DNA of 64,000 nucleotides from assembly GCF_000020665.1 (NCBI RefSeq), contig NC_011071.1, positions 4,144,501 to 4,208,500 on the forward strand, read 5' to 3'. This document shows positions 1 through 9,491 of the stretch, one piece after another; position 1 is the stretch's first letter; every line of letters begins with the position of its first letter. This DNA is from Stenotrophomonas maltophilia R551-3 (GTDB taxonomy: Bacteria > Pseudomonadota > Gammaproteobacteria > Xanthomonadales > Xanthomonadaceae). The notes below the pieces were generated by a model, which saw only the letters and a list, made by a program, of their open reading frames with translations, was not told where the DNA came from and did not search any database. The translations under genes and the position numbers were made by a program.

Positions 1-298
1 CCACGCCCGCGCGGCGCGCATCCAGCAGCAGCACCGCACCACGCGCGCCCTGCAACAGGATCGGCCACAGGAAATCAAAACGTTGCTGCCCAGGCGTTCC
101 GTACAGTCGCAGGCGCTCGCCGTTGGGCAGGTCGATATCGGCATAGTCCAGCGCTACGGTGGTCGAGGCCTTGTCCGCACCCATACGGTCACTGTTGGCA
201 ACGTCGGTGTCGATCACCGCACCGGCGGCAATACTGCGCACCAGGGTCGACTTGCCGCTGCCCATCCCGCCCAGCACCACCACCTTGTGCTCACGCAT
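1..298 (-). CDS. Small Ras/MglA-like GTPase, C-terminus cut by window edge
   Basis: The visible N-terminal 99 residues start with MREHKVVVLGGMGSGKST, a P-loop (GGMGSGKST). Next come a switch-I-like STTVALDY stretch and a DxxG-like YGTPGQQRF, followed by a hydrophobic GAVLLLDA strand. This is the N-terminal half of a Ras-superfamily GTPase of the bacterial type found with roadblock or polarity proteins. The ATG overlaps the stop of the upstream gene by 8 bases (ATGCGTGA), so the two are probably translationally coupled. The specific partner or process cannot be told from the fragment. Confidence 0.75.
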   Translation of the reverse strand, partial: MREHKVVVLGGMGSGKSTLVRSIAAGAVIDTDVANSDRMGADKASTTVALDYADIDLPNGERLRLYGTPGQQRFDFLWPILLQGARGAVLLLDARRAGV

Positions 299-1256
299 TG
301 CGCTCGCCCCCGCGCAGGTGCCGCCACAAGCGGGCCAACAGGCCGCTATCGGTTCCGTTGCTGCGCATCGACATTACCGGTGCGGCCGGCGCCAGCTGCA
401 GCTGTGCATAGCCGCACAGGTAGGCGGCATGGATGAAATCGCGCACCGCCGCAGCCGGCAGCTCGAGCAGCATCGCGCACTCTTCAACCGTGCACGCGCG
501 CTTGAGCAGCAACGAGCACAGGCGGAAGCCATCGTGGTCGTGCCCCAGCACGCGGAAATCCGGCCAGCGCAGCAGCTTCACCGACGCGCTGCGCAGGCGT
601 TCATCCAGCACCTGCCAATGGCGGCTGCGCTGCGCCCATTGCCACAACAGCGGCCGCAGCGGTTGGCGCGGCCGCTCGCCGGCCAGCGCCTGCAGGCGCG
701 CCGGCGTCAACGCATCCAGCTGCAGGCGTTCGAAGCCATCGGCAAGACGTTCCACGAGGGCGGCCGCCGGCTCCTGCAGCAGCACCGCCTGGTCGTGTTC
801 CAGATCCATCAGCAGCAAGGGCTCGCCGGCATCGCCGAGCAAGGCCTGTCCCTGCCGCAGCGGCAAGCGTTCGCGCAGCAGGCGGGTGATGGCATGCGCG
901 CCATCGGCCAGGCGGATCGGTGCAGGTGCGTGCATGGCCAGGGGCTCCACTGCCAACTGCATGCCGCGCAATGCGCGGCCGATGGCACCGTCATCAAGTA
1001 CATCCTGGTGGCCATCGCCGTCACGCAGCTGGCCACCCAGGTCCTCGATCCAGCACTGCAGGCGCGGGCGTTGCTGGCGCATGCGCTGGGCCGCATTGCG
1101 CAGCGCCGGGGTATCGCGGATGACCAGCAGGTCACAGTCGTCCAGGTCCTGGCTGCGGCGGATCTGGCCATCGGGCAAGGCCGAGGCCAACCGCAGCCGC
1201 TGCAACAGGGCGTGCTCACCCTGGATGTCGGTTCCCACTACCAGCACGCGTGCCAT
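291..1256 (-). CDS. Hypothetical protein encoded just before the small GTPase
   Basis: A 321-residue protein if it starts at MARVLVVGTDIQGEH; an in-frame start 21 bases further upstream is possible. The N-terminus resembles a Rossmann-like strand-loop. The C-terminal 60 residues (LCSLLLKRACTVEECAMLL region) look like a small helical or winged-helix domain. No signal peptide or membrane segment is seen. It is probably the first gene of an operon with the overlapping small GTPase, so a role as effector or regulator of that GTPase is inferred. I do not recognise a named family. Confidence 0.6.
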   Translation of the reverse strand: MARVLVVGTDIQGEHALLQRLRLASALPDGQIRRSQDLDDCDLLVIRDTPALRNAAQRMRQQRPRLQCWIEDLGGQLRDGDGHQDVLDDGAIGRALRGMQLAVEPLAMHAPAPIRLADGAHAITRLLRERLPLRQGQALLGDAGEPLLLMDLEHDQAVLLQEPAAALVERLADGFERLQLDALTPARLQALAGERPRQPLRPLLWQWAQRSRHWQVLDERLRSASVKLLRWPDFRVLGHDHDGFRLCSLLLKRACTVEECAMLLELPAAAVRDFIHAAYLCGYAQLQLAPAAPVMSMRSNGTDSGLLARLWRHLRGGERNA

Positions 1257-1458
1257 CGGTGTTCCCCGTGCGACCACCTCCCCGGTGGTCTCGCGTCGCC
1301 AAGGCTAGGGCATCGCCAACGGCGGCCGTCGTGATCGACTGCTCAGATCGAGGGCGCTTGCAGATTCACTCTTATCGGTTCTGCGACGGCTATCGTGGGC
1401 AAGTTTCATGCCCCTTTGACGGCATTCCGACAGCCGATGGATGTCACGCTTTCCGGCT

Positions 1459-1497
1459 GGGGTCAGAGCCCTCTGCGGTGCAGAGGGATCCGACCCC
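1459..1497. repeat. Inverted repeat of the GGGGTCrGAkCC family, copy 1
   Basis: Arms of 18 bases match at 16 positions around a 3-base centre. The outer sequence GGGGTC(A/G)GA(G/T)CC is shared with the repeat at 36008-36046, while the centres differ. It lies between the start of the 321-residue gene and the icd terminator. Confidence 0.6.
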
Positions 1498-1516
1498 AGA
1501 GCCCACCGCGGCCCGC

Positions 1517-1543
1517 AAAAAAACCCGCGCCGAAGCGCGGGTT
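1517..1543 (-). terminator. Rho-independent terminator of icd
   Basis: On the minus strand a 9-bp GC-rich stem (AACCCGCGC with its complement) closes a TTCG loop and runs into a 7-base T run. It lies 28 bases past the icd stop codon. Confidence 0.9.
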
Positions 1544-1570
1544 CCTGTGTCACGGCCGAGCGGCGATGGA

Positions 1571-4101
<2,531 letters not shown>

Positions 4102-4131
4102 AAAAAAAAGACGCAGCCTCGCGGCTGCGTC
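4102..4131 (-). terminator. Rho-independent terminator of the lipoprotein gene
   Basis: On the minus strand a 9-bp stem GACGCAGCC with its complement, a short loop, then an 8-base T run. It lies 36 bases after the stop at 4167. Confidence 0.9.
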
Positions 4132-4166
4132 CATCGTGAGCCCTGCCGGGAGAGAGTCGGCAGGAC

Positions 4167-4676
4167 TTACTTGACCTCGAACTCCTGCGGCGTTCCGGCC
4201 GCCTTGCCATCGACGGTGACTTCGGCGCGGTACTTGCCGGCCGGCCAGCCCTTTGCATTCTTGAAGGTGACGTTGGTGGTTTCCGCACCGCTGGTGTTCA
4301 GGGTCGCGTTCTGTTCGCCGGCCACCTGGCCGTCCTGGAAGGTCAGCTTGGCGCCGACATTCACGTTGTTGGCGGCACCGTCGGTCTTGACCGAGACGAT
4401 GACGTCATCCTTCGGAGCGAACAGTGCCGCCGTTGCAACCGACTTGTCGGCGGCAGCGGTCTTGCCCACGGTGACCGCCGAGACGCTGACAGCAGCGGCC
4501 TCAGCCATCGGCGGCGGTGCGCCGGTCATCGGCGCCGGTGCCGGCTCGGCCGGAGCGGTTGCGGCGGGCGCGGCATTGCTGTCGGTCGACTCTTCTTTCT
4601 TCTTGCAACCAACCAAGGCAACGCTGCCCAGCAGGGCGGCGATCAGGGCGGTCTGGAGCGGGGTGGTCTTGATCAT
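4167..4676 (-). CDS. Putative outer-membrane or periplasmic lipoprotein
   Basis: A 169-residue protein with a lipoprotein signal peptide: positive start MIKTT, hydrophobic run, then lipobox ALVGC with the lipidated cysteine at residue 24. An Ala/Pro-rich linker (about 30-60) follows, which would span periplasmic space. The C-terminal domain of about 100 residues is beta-rich (VIVSVKTDG, WPAGKYRAEVTVDG) and ends in EFEVK. It resembles small Ig-like or FxsA-type sandwich domains, but I cannot name the family. It lies just downstream of the LysM gene on the same strand with a strong terminator after it, so the two may be one envelope-related operon. Confidence 0.8.
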   Translation of the reverse strand: MIKTTPLQTALIAALLGSVALVGCKKKEESTDSNAAPAATAPAEPAPAPMTGAPPPMAEAAAVSVSAVTVGKTAAADKSVATAALFAPKDDVIVSVKTDGAANNVNVGAKLTFQDGQVAGEQNATLNTSGAETTNVTFKNAKGWPAGKYRAEVTVDGKAAGTPQEFEVK

Positions 4677-4718
4677 TCGGGGTTCCTCCCAGGGATTGTC
4701 GGACGGCGTTCGGCCGGC

Positions 4719-5012
4719 TTACTTCGGCGGCAGTTTCAGGGTCTGGCCCGGGAAGATCTTGTCCGGGTCATCAAGCACATCGCGATTGGCTTCGAAGATC
4801 TTCTTCCAGGCATTGGCGTCGCCCAGATGCTGCTTGGCGATCTTCGACAACGAGTCACCCTTCTGCACGGTGTAGGTGCCGCCGCTGACGACGTCTGCGG
4901 TGCTGTCCACCGAAGCGCTGACGCCAGAGAAGTCCGCCTTCGGCACCTGCTCGGCGGTACTGTCGACACTGCCACTGACGCCGGAGAAATCGGCTTTCTT
5001 CTCGGTACTCAT
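4719..5012 (-). CDS. Small LysM-domain protein with an N-terminal tandem repeat
   Basis: The 97 residues start at MSTEKK, chosen because GGGAG sits just upstream. A TTG two codons earlier is in frame but lacks support. Residues 6-21 and 25-40 are a near-exact 16-residue tandem repeat (KADFSGVS, then G or A, then SVDSTA). Residues 47-96 form a LysM domain (YTVQKGDSLSKIAKQHLG, ending IFPGQTLKLP), a peptidoglycan-binding module. There is no signal peptide, as in the cytoplasmic LysM proteins related to E. coli YgaU. Envelope stress or wall binding is inferred only. Confidence 0.85.
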   Translation of the reverse strand: MSTEKKADFSGVSGSVDSTAEQVPKADFSGVSASVDSTADVVSGGTYTVQKGDSLSKIAKQHLGDANAWKKIFEANRDVLDDPDKIFPGQTLKLPPK

Positions 5013-5128
5013 CCACAACTCCCGTCTGCATGACTACGTGGTTCGCACGGTGCCATGGAGGTTGTTAAATGGGGATGGTGCAGATGTGAAGCCGCCCCCG
5101 GGACGGCTGAACAATCGGGTCTCAAGCG

Positions 5129-5197
5129 GTAGCGCCGGGCCATGCCCGGCGGCTTTGGCTCTGGCCGCTGCGCTCGCCGGGCATGGCCCGGCGCTAC
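5129..5197. repeat. SMAG dimer (GTAGCGCCGGG type)
   Basis: Two inverted copies of the GCGCCGGGCCATGCCCGGCG palindrome, GTAG at the left end and CTAC at the right end, separated by about 25 bases. The pair can form one long hairpin. Confidence 0.85.
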
Positions 5198-5218
5198 CTG
5201 TGACAGAGCGGCACCACG

Positions 5219-5290
5219 GTAGTGCCGGCCGCTGGCCGGCTTGGCCTGCACGCGGGTTCCACGCGGTTGCCGGCCAGCGGCCGGCACTAC
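5219..5290. repeat. SMAG dimer (GTAGTGCCGGCC type)
   Basis: Inverted pair of the GTAGTGCCGGCCGCTGGCCG palindrome, starting GTAG and ending CTAC, with a 28-base spacer. It lies 22 bases after the preceding dimer and just past the queF stop at 5310, where it could act as a transcript-end hairpin. Confidence 0.85.
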
Positions 5291-5309
5291 CCGTAACCGC
5301 CTGCGGCGG

Positions 5310-6128
5310 TTACTGGCGCAGTTCGCGGTAGGTCGCAGCCGGGGCGGTGATGCCAGGGCTGGCGCGCCAGGGGTTGATGTCCAGGCCACCACGACGGGTA
5401 TAGCGGGCCTCCACCTCCAGCCATTGCGGCTGGCAGCGCGCGGACACTTCGCTGAAGATCCGCTCAACGCACTGCTCGTGGAACTCGGCGTGTTCGCGGT
5501 AGCTGACCAGATAGCGCAGCAGGCCCGCGCGATCGATCTTCGGCCCGCAGTAACGCAGGCTGACCGTGGCCCAGTCCGGCTGGCCGGTCACCGGGCAGTT
5601 CGACTTCAGCAGTGCCGAGACCAGCGTCTCCTCCACCACCTGGCTGGTATCAGCCGCAAGGAAGTCCGCCTGCGGCGGGCCGTAGCAGTCGATGTCCACG
5701 TCCAGCCCGTCGATGGATTCGCCCAGCGGCGTCTCGCGCAGGCCCGGCAAACCGAACGCGACCTGGACCGGCGCACCGGCACACGCCGACAGATCGGTCA
5801 CCAGGCGTTCGCGCAGTGCCTCGACGCTGTCGATGCGGGTGCTGTTGAGGGAGTTGAGGTACAGCTTGAACGACTTCGATTCGATCAGCCGCGGCGAGGT
5901 GCACGGCACCTGCACGGTAGCGACGGCAACCTGCGGCTTGCCACGCGGGTCGAGCCAGCTCAGCTCGAAGGCATGCCAGCGGTCATGGCCGACGAACGGC
6001 AGCGCGGCGTCATCGAGGCCGATCTCGGCGCGGGCACCGCTGCGCGGGATGGGAAACAGCAGGCCGGGATCGTACTGCGACGGGTAACTGACCTCGCGAC
6101 CGAGGCTGGAATCCTGTGGGGTGTTCAT
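5310..6128 (-). CDS. queF: NADPH-dependent 7-cyano-7-deazaguanine reductase QueF
   Basis: 272 residues, matching the long bimodular (YqfX/E. coli-type) form of QueF. It reduces preQ0 to preQ1 in queuosine tRNA modification. The QueF motif ESKSFKLY is at residues 83-90. The active-site cysteine is C178 in SNCPVTG, followed by the conserved aspartate D185 in GQPDWA. No other queuosine gene is adjacent. The ATG lacks a strong Shine-Dalgarno sequence. Confidence 0.97.
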   Translation of the reverse strand: MNTPQDSSLGREVSYPSQYDPGLLFPIPRSGARAEIGLDDAALPFVGHDRWHAFELSWLDPRGKPQVAVATVQVPCTSPRLIESKSFKLYLNSLNSTRIDSVEALRERLVTDLSACAGAPVQVAFGLPGLRETPLGESIDGLDVDIDCYGPPQADFLAADTSQVVEETLVSALLKSNCPVTGQPDWATVSLRYCGPKIDRAGLLRYLVSYREHAEFHEQCVERIFSEVSARCQPQWLEVEARYTRRGGLDINPWRASPGITAPAATYRELRQ

Positions 6129-6172
6129 GCTGCTTATTGTATCGCGCGGAGGGCGGGCCTTCGGCCGGGCCG

Positions 6173-6658
6173 GCCAACGGCGGAGCCCCTCCGTGGTGGT
6201 TGTGTTGGATGGTCGCGAAAGGCGGTCTATCGGCCTGGCCGGGTGGGCAGGCGGGTCGGGGGACGCCGTTAACCCGTCCTTGGGGGCTTGGCCGCGGCAT
6301 CCATGCCGCGGACACCCCCGCCCCGCCTACCCACCCGGCCCCTGACAGTTCCCTGCACGCGGCCACCACCACGGGAAAGATCAGAAAAATCAAAATCAAA
6401 AGCCAATCCTTCAGACATTCCGGATGTCTGCCCGTGTCGACCAAGGTCGACACCCACCAACAGCCGCGTGAACCTGTCGGGGGCGGGGCGGTGTGGGCCT
6501 GCAGGACCGTTGGCGCCATGGATGGCGCCATCGAGCCCCCATGGACGGGTTTACGGCGTGTCCTGCAGGCCCACACCGCCCCGCCCAACCAGCAGAAATC
6601 CAGCACCGCTTTTGACGTTGACGTTGATTCAAGCGGGTGCAGGGCTGCAAGCCCTGCC
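6173..6658. repeat. Compound hairpin element A (two inverted long hairpins)
   Basis: First copy of a repeated element also seen at 24827-25285. Hairpin 1 has 26-base arms at 6237-6262 and 6315-6340 around an inner 20-base palindrome at 6292-6311. Hairpin 2 has perfect 27-base arms at 6481-6507 and 6560-6586 around an inner palindrome at 6511-6530. The segment between arm and inner palindrome of hairpin 2 is the reverse complement of that in hairpin 1, so the hairpins are inverted copies of one module. A small palindrome (6434-6453) sits between them. A third hairpin, TGCAGGGCTGCAAGCCCTGC, ends 9 bases before the stop of the M20 gene. The 6129-6666 gap holds nothing else I can support. Confidence 0.85.
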
Positions 6659-6666
6659 GGAAACCC

Positions 6667-7986
6667 TCACCCCGCAGGAGTGCCGGCACCGTTCAAGTAA
6701 TCCAGGCTCACCTGCAGCAACGCCCGCAACCCGACATCCAACGCCTTCTCGTCCAACAGGAACTTCGGTGAATGGTTCGCCGGTGCCGTCGCCGGATCGA
6801 TGCCCATGCTGGTCGAACCGACGAAGAAGAACATCCCCGGCACTTCCTTCGCGTACAGCGAGAAATCCTCCGCGCCCATCTGCAGCGGCGGCTCGTACAC
6901 GTTGTCCTTGCCCACCACCGCCTGCAGGCTCGGCAGCATCTTCGCGGTCAGCGCCGGGTCGTTCACCGTGGCCGGGTTGCCTTCAGACTCGTAGATGTCG
7001 GTCACCGCCTTGGCACCGTGCGCGGCGGCAGTGTGCTCGGCCACGTTGCGCAGGTCGGCGAAGATCTGCTGGCGCATGCCTTCATCGAAGGTGCGGATGG
7101 TGCCGACCATCTCCACTTCATCGGGAATGATGTTGTAGCGGATGCCGCCGTTGATCGCGCCGAAGGTCAGTACCGCCGGCTGCTTGGACAGGTTGGCGCG
7201 GCGGCTGACGATGGTCTGCGCGGTGCCGACCAGGTCGGCGGTGGCCACGATCGGATCAACACCATTCCACGGCGCCGAGCCATGCGTCTGCCGACCGATC
7301 ACCTTAATCCCGAAACGATCCGAAGCCGCCATCAACGGGCCACCACGCACGGCGATCTGCCCAGCCTGCACGCTTGAGAAGACGTGCAGGCCGAACACGG
7401 CTTCCGGCTTGAAGTCGGCGAACAGGCCTTCCTTCAGCATCAGGGCAGCACCACCCTCTTCCGGCGGCGGCGCGCCTTCCTCGGCCGGCTGGAAGATCAG
7501 CATCACCTGGCCCGGCAGGTCTTTCTTCATCGACACCAACGCTTCGGCCACGCCGAGCAGGGTGGCGGTGTGCGCATCATGGCCACAGGCATGCATCACG
7601 CCAACGGTCTGCCCGCGGTACTGGTCGGTGGCCTTGGAGGCGAACGGCAGGCCGGTCTGTTCGGTCACCGGCAGCGCGTCCATGTCCGCACGCAGGGCGA
7701 TCTTCGGCCCGGGCTTGCCACCTTCAATGATCGCCACCACGCCGTGGTGGGCGATGCCGGTCTTCGGCTTCAGGCCCATCGCACGCAGGCGCTTGGCGAC
7801 CTCGGCCGAGGTGCGCACCTCACGGTTGGACAGCTCCGGGTGCTGGTGGAAGTCGCGCCGCCACTCCACCACCTTGGCCTGCAGCCGCTGGGCGGCGGCG
7901 GTCACTTCCGGGCGCTGCGCGTCCTGGGCGTGGGCGAGGGCCGGCAAGGCCAGCAGCAGGGCGGACAGCAGCAACGAACGGCGCAT
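6667..7986 (-). CDS. Secreted M20-family metallopeptidase/amidohydrolase
   Basis: 439 residues from the ATG at 7986, chosen because GGAG precedes it and a clear Sec signal peptide follows (MRRSLLLSALLLALPALAHA). The longer frame upstream is not needed. M20D-type motifs are present: HACGHDAHTATLLG (metal ligand and catalytic region), FQPAEEG and WRRDFHQHPELS at the mature N-terminus. Such enzymes hydrolyse N-acyl amino acids or small peptides (HipO/aminoacylase-like) using a two-metal centre; here the periplasm is expected. Substrate cannot be predicted. It is transcribed divergently from the RND pump operon and ends next to hairpin element A. Confidence 0.9.
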   Translation of the reverse strand: MRRSLLLSALLLALPALAHAQDAQRPEVTAAAQRLQAKVVEWRRDFHQHPELSNREVRTSAEVAKRLRAMGLKPKTGIAHHGVVAIIEGGKPGPKIALRADMDALPVTEQTGLPFASKATDQYRGQTVGVMHACGHDAHTATLLGVAEALVSMKKDLPGQVMLIFQPAEEGAPPPEEGGAALMLKEGLFADFKPEAVFGLHVFSSVQAGQIAVRGGPLMAASDRFGIKVIGRQTHGSAPWNGVDPIVATADLVGTAQTIVSRRANLSKQPAVLTFGAINGGIRYNIIPDEVEMVGTIRTFDEGMRQQIFADLRNVAEHTAAAHGAKAVTDIYESEGNPATVNDPALTAKMLPSLQAVVGKDNVYEPPLQMGAEDFSLYAKEVPGMFFFVGSTSMGIDPATAPANHSPKFLLDEKALDVGLRALLQVSLDYLNGAGTPAG

Positions 7987-8172
7987 CACGATCTCCACGG
8001 CAGGGGGTTCCAGCTGAATGTAGGGCAACACCGCCGTCACGGGAACCTCCGCGGCCGGATCCGGTCTTAGCGCCCGTCCCATCCGTCATGCAGGAAACGT
8101 GATGTGGCACAGGTATGCTTTGCGCATTGCCAACCGGGGCGCCGCCCCGTCCAGCCCCCTTGGAGTCCTTGA

Positions 8173-9417
8173 ATGTCACGTGTTTGGAAGATCGTGCTGC
8201 TGGTCGTGGCGGTACTGGTGCTGGCCGTGGTCGGCCTGCGCGTACTCGGCGGGGGCAAGGACAAGGCCGGTGGCCCGGCGGCAGCTGCGCGCCAGGGCGG
8301 TGAAGACCCGGATGCCGGCCCGGTGCCGGTGACCGTGGTGGATGCGGCACGCCAGGACGTGCCGGTCTATGCCAGCGCGCTGGGTACGGTGACCGCAATG
8401 AACACCGTCACCGTCAGCCCGCAGGTTGGCGGCCAGCTGATGAGCCTGAATTTCCGCGAAGGCCAGGAAGTGAAGAAGGGCGATGTGCTGGCGGTGATCG
8501 ACCCGCGCACCGCCCAGGCCAGCTACGACCAGGCGGTGGCATCCAAGCGCCAGAACGAGGCGCTGCTGGCCACCGCGCGTTCCAACTACCAGCGCTCGAA
8601 CGCGCCGGAGTATCGCCAGTTCGTCGCCAAGACCGATCTGGATACACAGCGAAACCAAGTGGCACAGTACGAAAGCGCAGTCGCGGCGAACGAGGCCAGC
8701 ATGCGCTCGGCGCAGGTGCAGCTGCAGTACACCAAGGTCACCGCGCCGATCACCGGCATCGCCGGCATCCGTGCGGTCGACGCCGGCAACGTGGTCAACG
8801 CCGGCACCGCACTGGTCACGCTGACCCAGATCCATCCGATCCACGTGCTGTTCAACCTGCCCGAGCGCCAGCTCGGCGATGTGCGCCAGGCGCAGGCCGC
8901 CGGTGCGGTACCTGTCGCGGCACTGGACCGCGCCGATTCGCATGTGCTGTCCGGCGACGGCAAGCTCGACGTGGTCGACAACCTGATCAGTGCCGACAGC
9001 GGCACGTTCAAGGCGCGCGCGATCTTCGACAACACCGACAACGGCCTGTGGCCGGGCCAGTTCGTCAACGTGCGCATGCAGCTGCGCACGATTGCCGGTG
9101 GCGTGGTCATTCCGACCCAGGCGGTGCTGCGTGGCCCGGACGGCGAGTACGTCTATGTGGTGCAGGGCGACAACACGGTGAAGATGCAGACCGTGCGCAG
9201 CGGCGTGGAAGTGGGCGACAGCCAGGTGCAGATCGCCGAAGGCCTGAAGGGCGGCGAGCGGGTGGTCAGTGAAGGCCAGTTCCGCTTGAAGCCGGGCAGC
9301 AAGGTCACCGCGCTGAAGCCGGGCGAAACCCCGGCGGTGCCGACCGAAGCCGAGCTGAAGGCGGCCGAGCAGAAGAACGCTGGCGGCGGTGGCCGTCGTG
9401 GCGGCGGCCCGCGCTGA
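8173..9417 (+). CDS. smeI: RND efflux periplasmic adaptor (membrane fusion protein), SmeI-like
   Basis: 414 residues. An N-terminal membrane anchor (about 5-25) is followed by the HlyD/MdtA layout: lipoyl half-motif VSPQVGGQLMSLNFREGQEVKKGD, a coiled-coil hairpin, then the second half TKVTAPITGIAGIRAVDAGN and beta-barrel domains. It would link inner-membrane RND pumps to an outer-membrane channel. It is the first gene of an adaptor plus two RND pumps, the MdtABC-like layout matching SmeIJK of S. maltophilia, a known multidrug system. The symbol rests on layout and family, not a database match. No outer-membrane factor gene is adjacent. Confidence 0.85.
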   Translation: MSRVWKIVLLVVAVLVLAVVGLRVLGGGKDKAGGPAAAARQGGEDPDAGPVPVTVVDAARQDVPVYASALGTVTAMNTVTVSPQVGGQLMSLNFREGQEVKKGDVLAVIDPRTAQASYDQAVASKRQNEALLATARSNYQRSNAPEYRQFVAKTDLDTQRNQVAQYESAVAANEASMRSAQVQLQYTKVTAPITGIAGIRAVDAGNVVNAGTALVTLTQIHPIHVLFNLPERQLGDVRQAQAAGAVPVAALDRADSHVLSGDGKLDVVDNLISADSGTFKARAIFDNTDNGLWPGQFVNVRMQLRTIAGGVVIPTQAVLRGPDGEYVYVVQGDNTVKMQTVRSGVEVGDSQVQIAEGLKGGERVVSEGQFRLKPGSKVTALKPGETPAVPTEAELKAAEQKNAGGGGRRGGGPR

Positions 9418-9438
9418 GCGCAGGCTACCGACCTCCCT

Positions 9439-9458
9439 CGCGCCGGCAAGCCTGCCGG
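9439..9458 (+). repeat. Hairpin between adaptor and first pump gene
   Basis: CGCCGGCAAGCCTGCCGGCG forms an 8-bp stem with a 4-base loop in the 74-base gap between the two genes. There is no T run, so it looks like an mRNA stability or processing hairpin rather than a terminator. Confidence 0.5.
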
Positions 9459-9491
9459 CGCTGCCATTGAAGTGCCAGCAAGGATCAGTCC

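Noticed and set aside
6173..6658. Element A as a protein-coding region (several frames of 60-280 residues)
   Set aside because: All frames are created by the hairpin arms, have low-complexity translations and no ribosome-binding sites.
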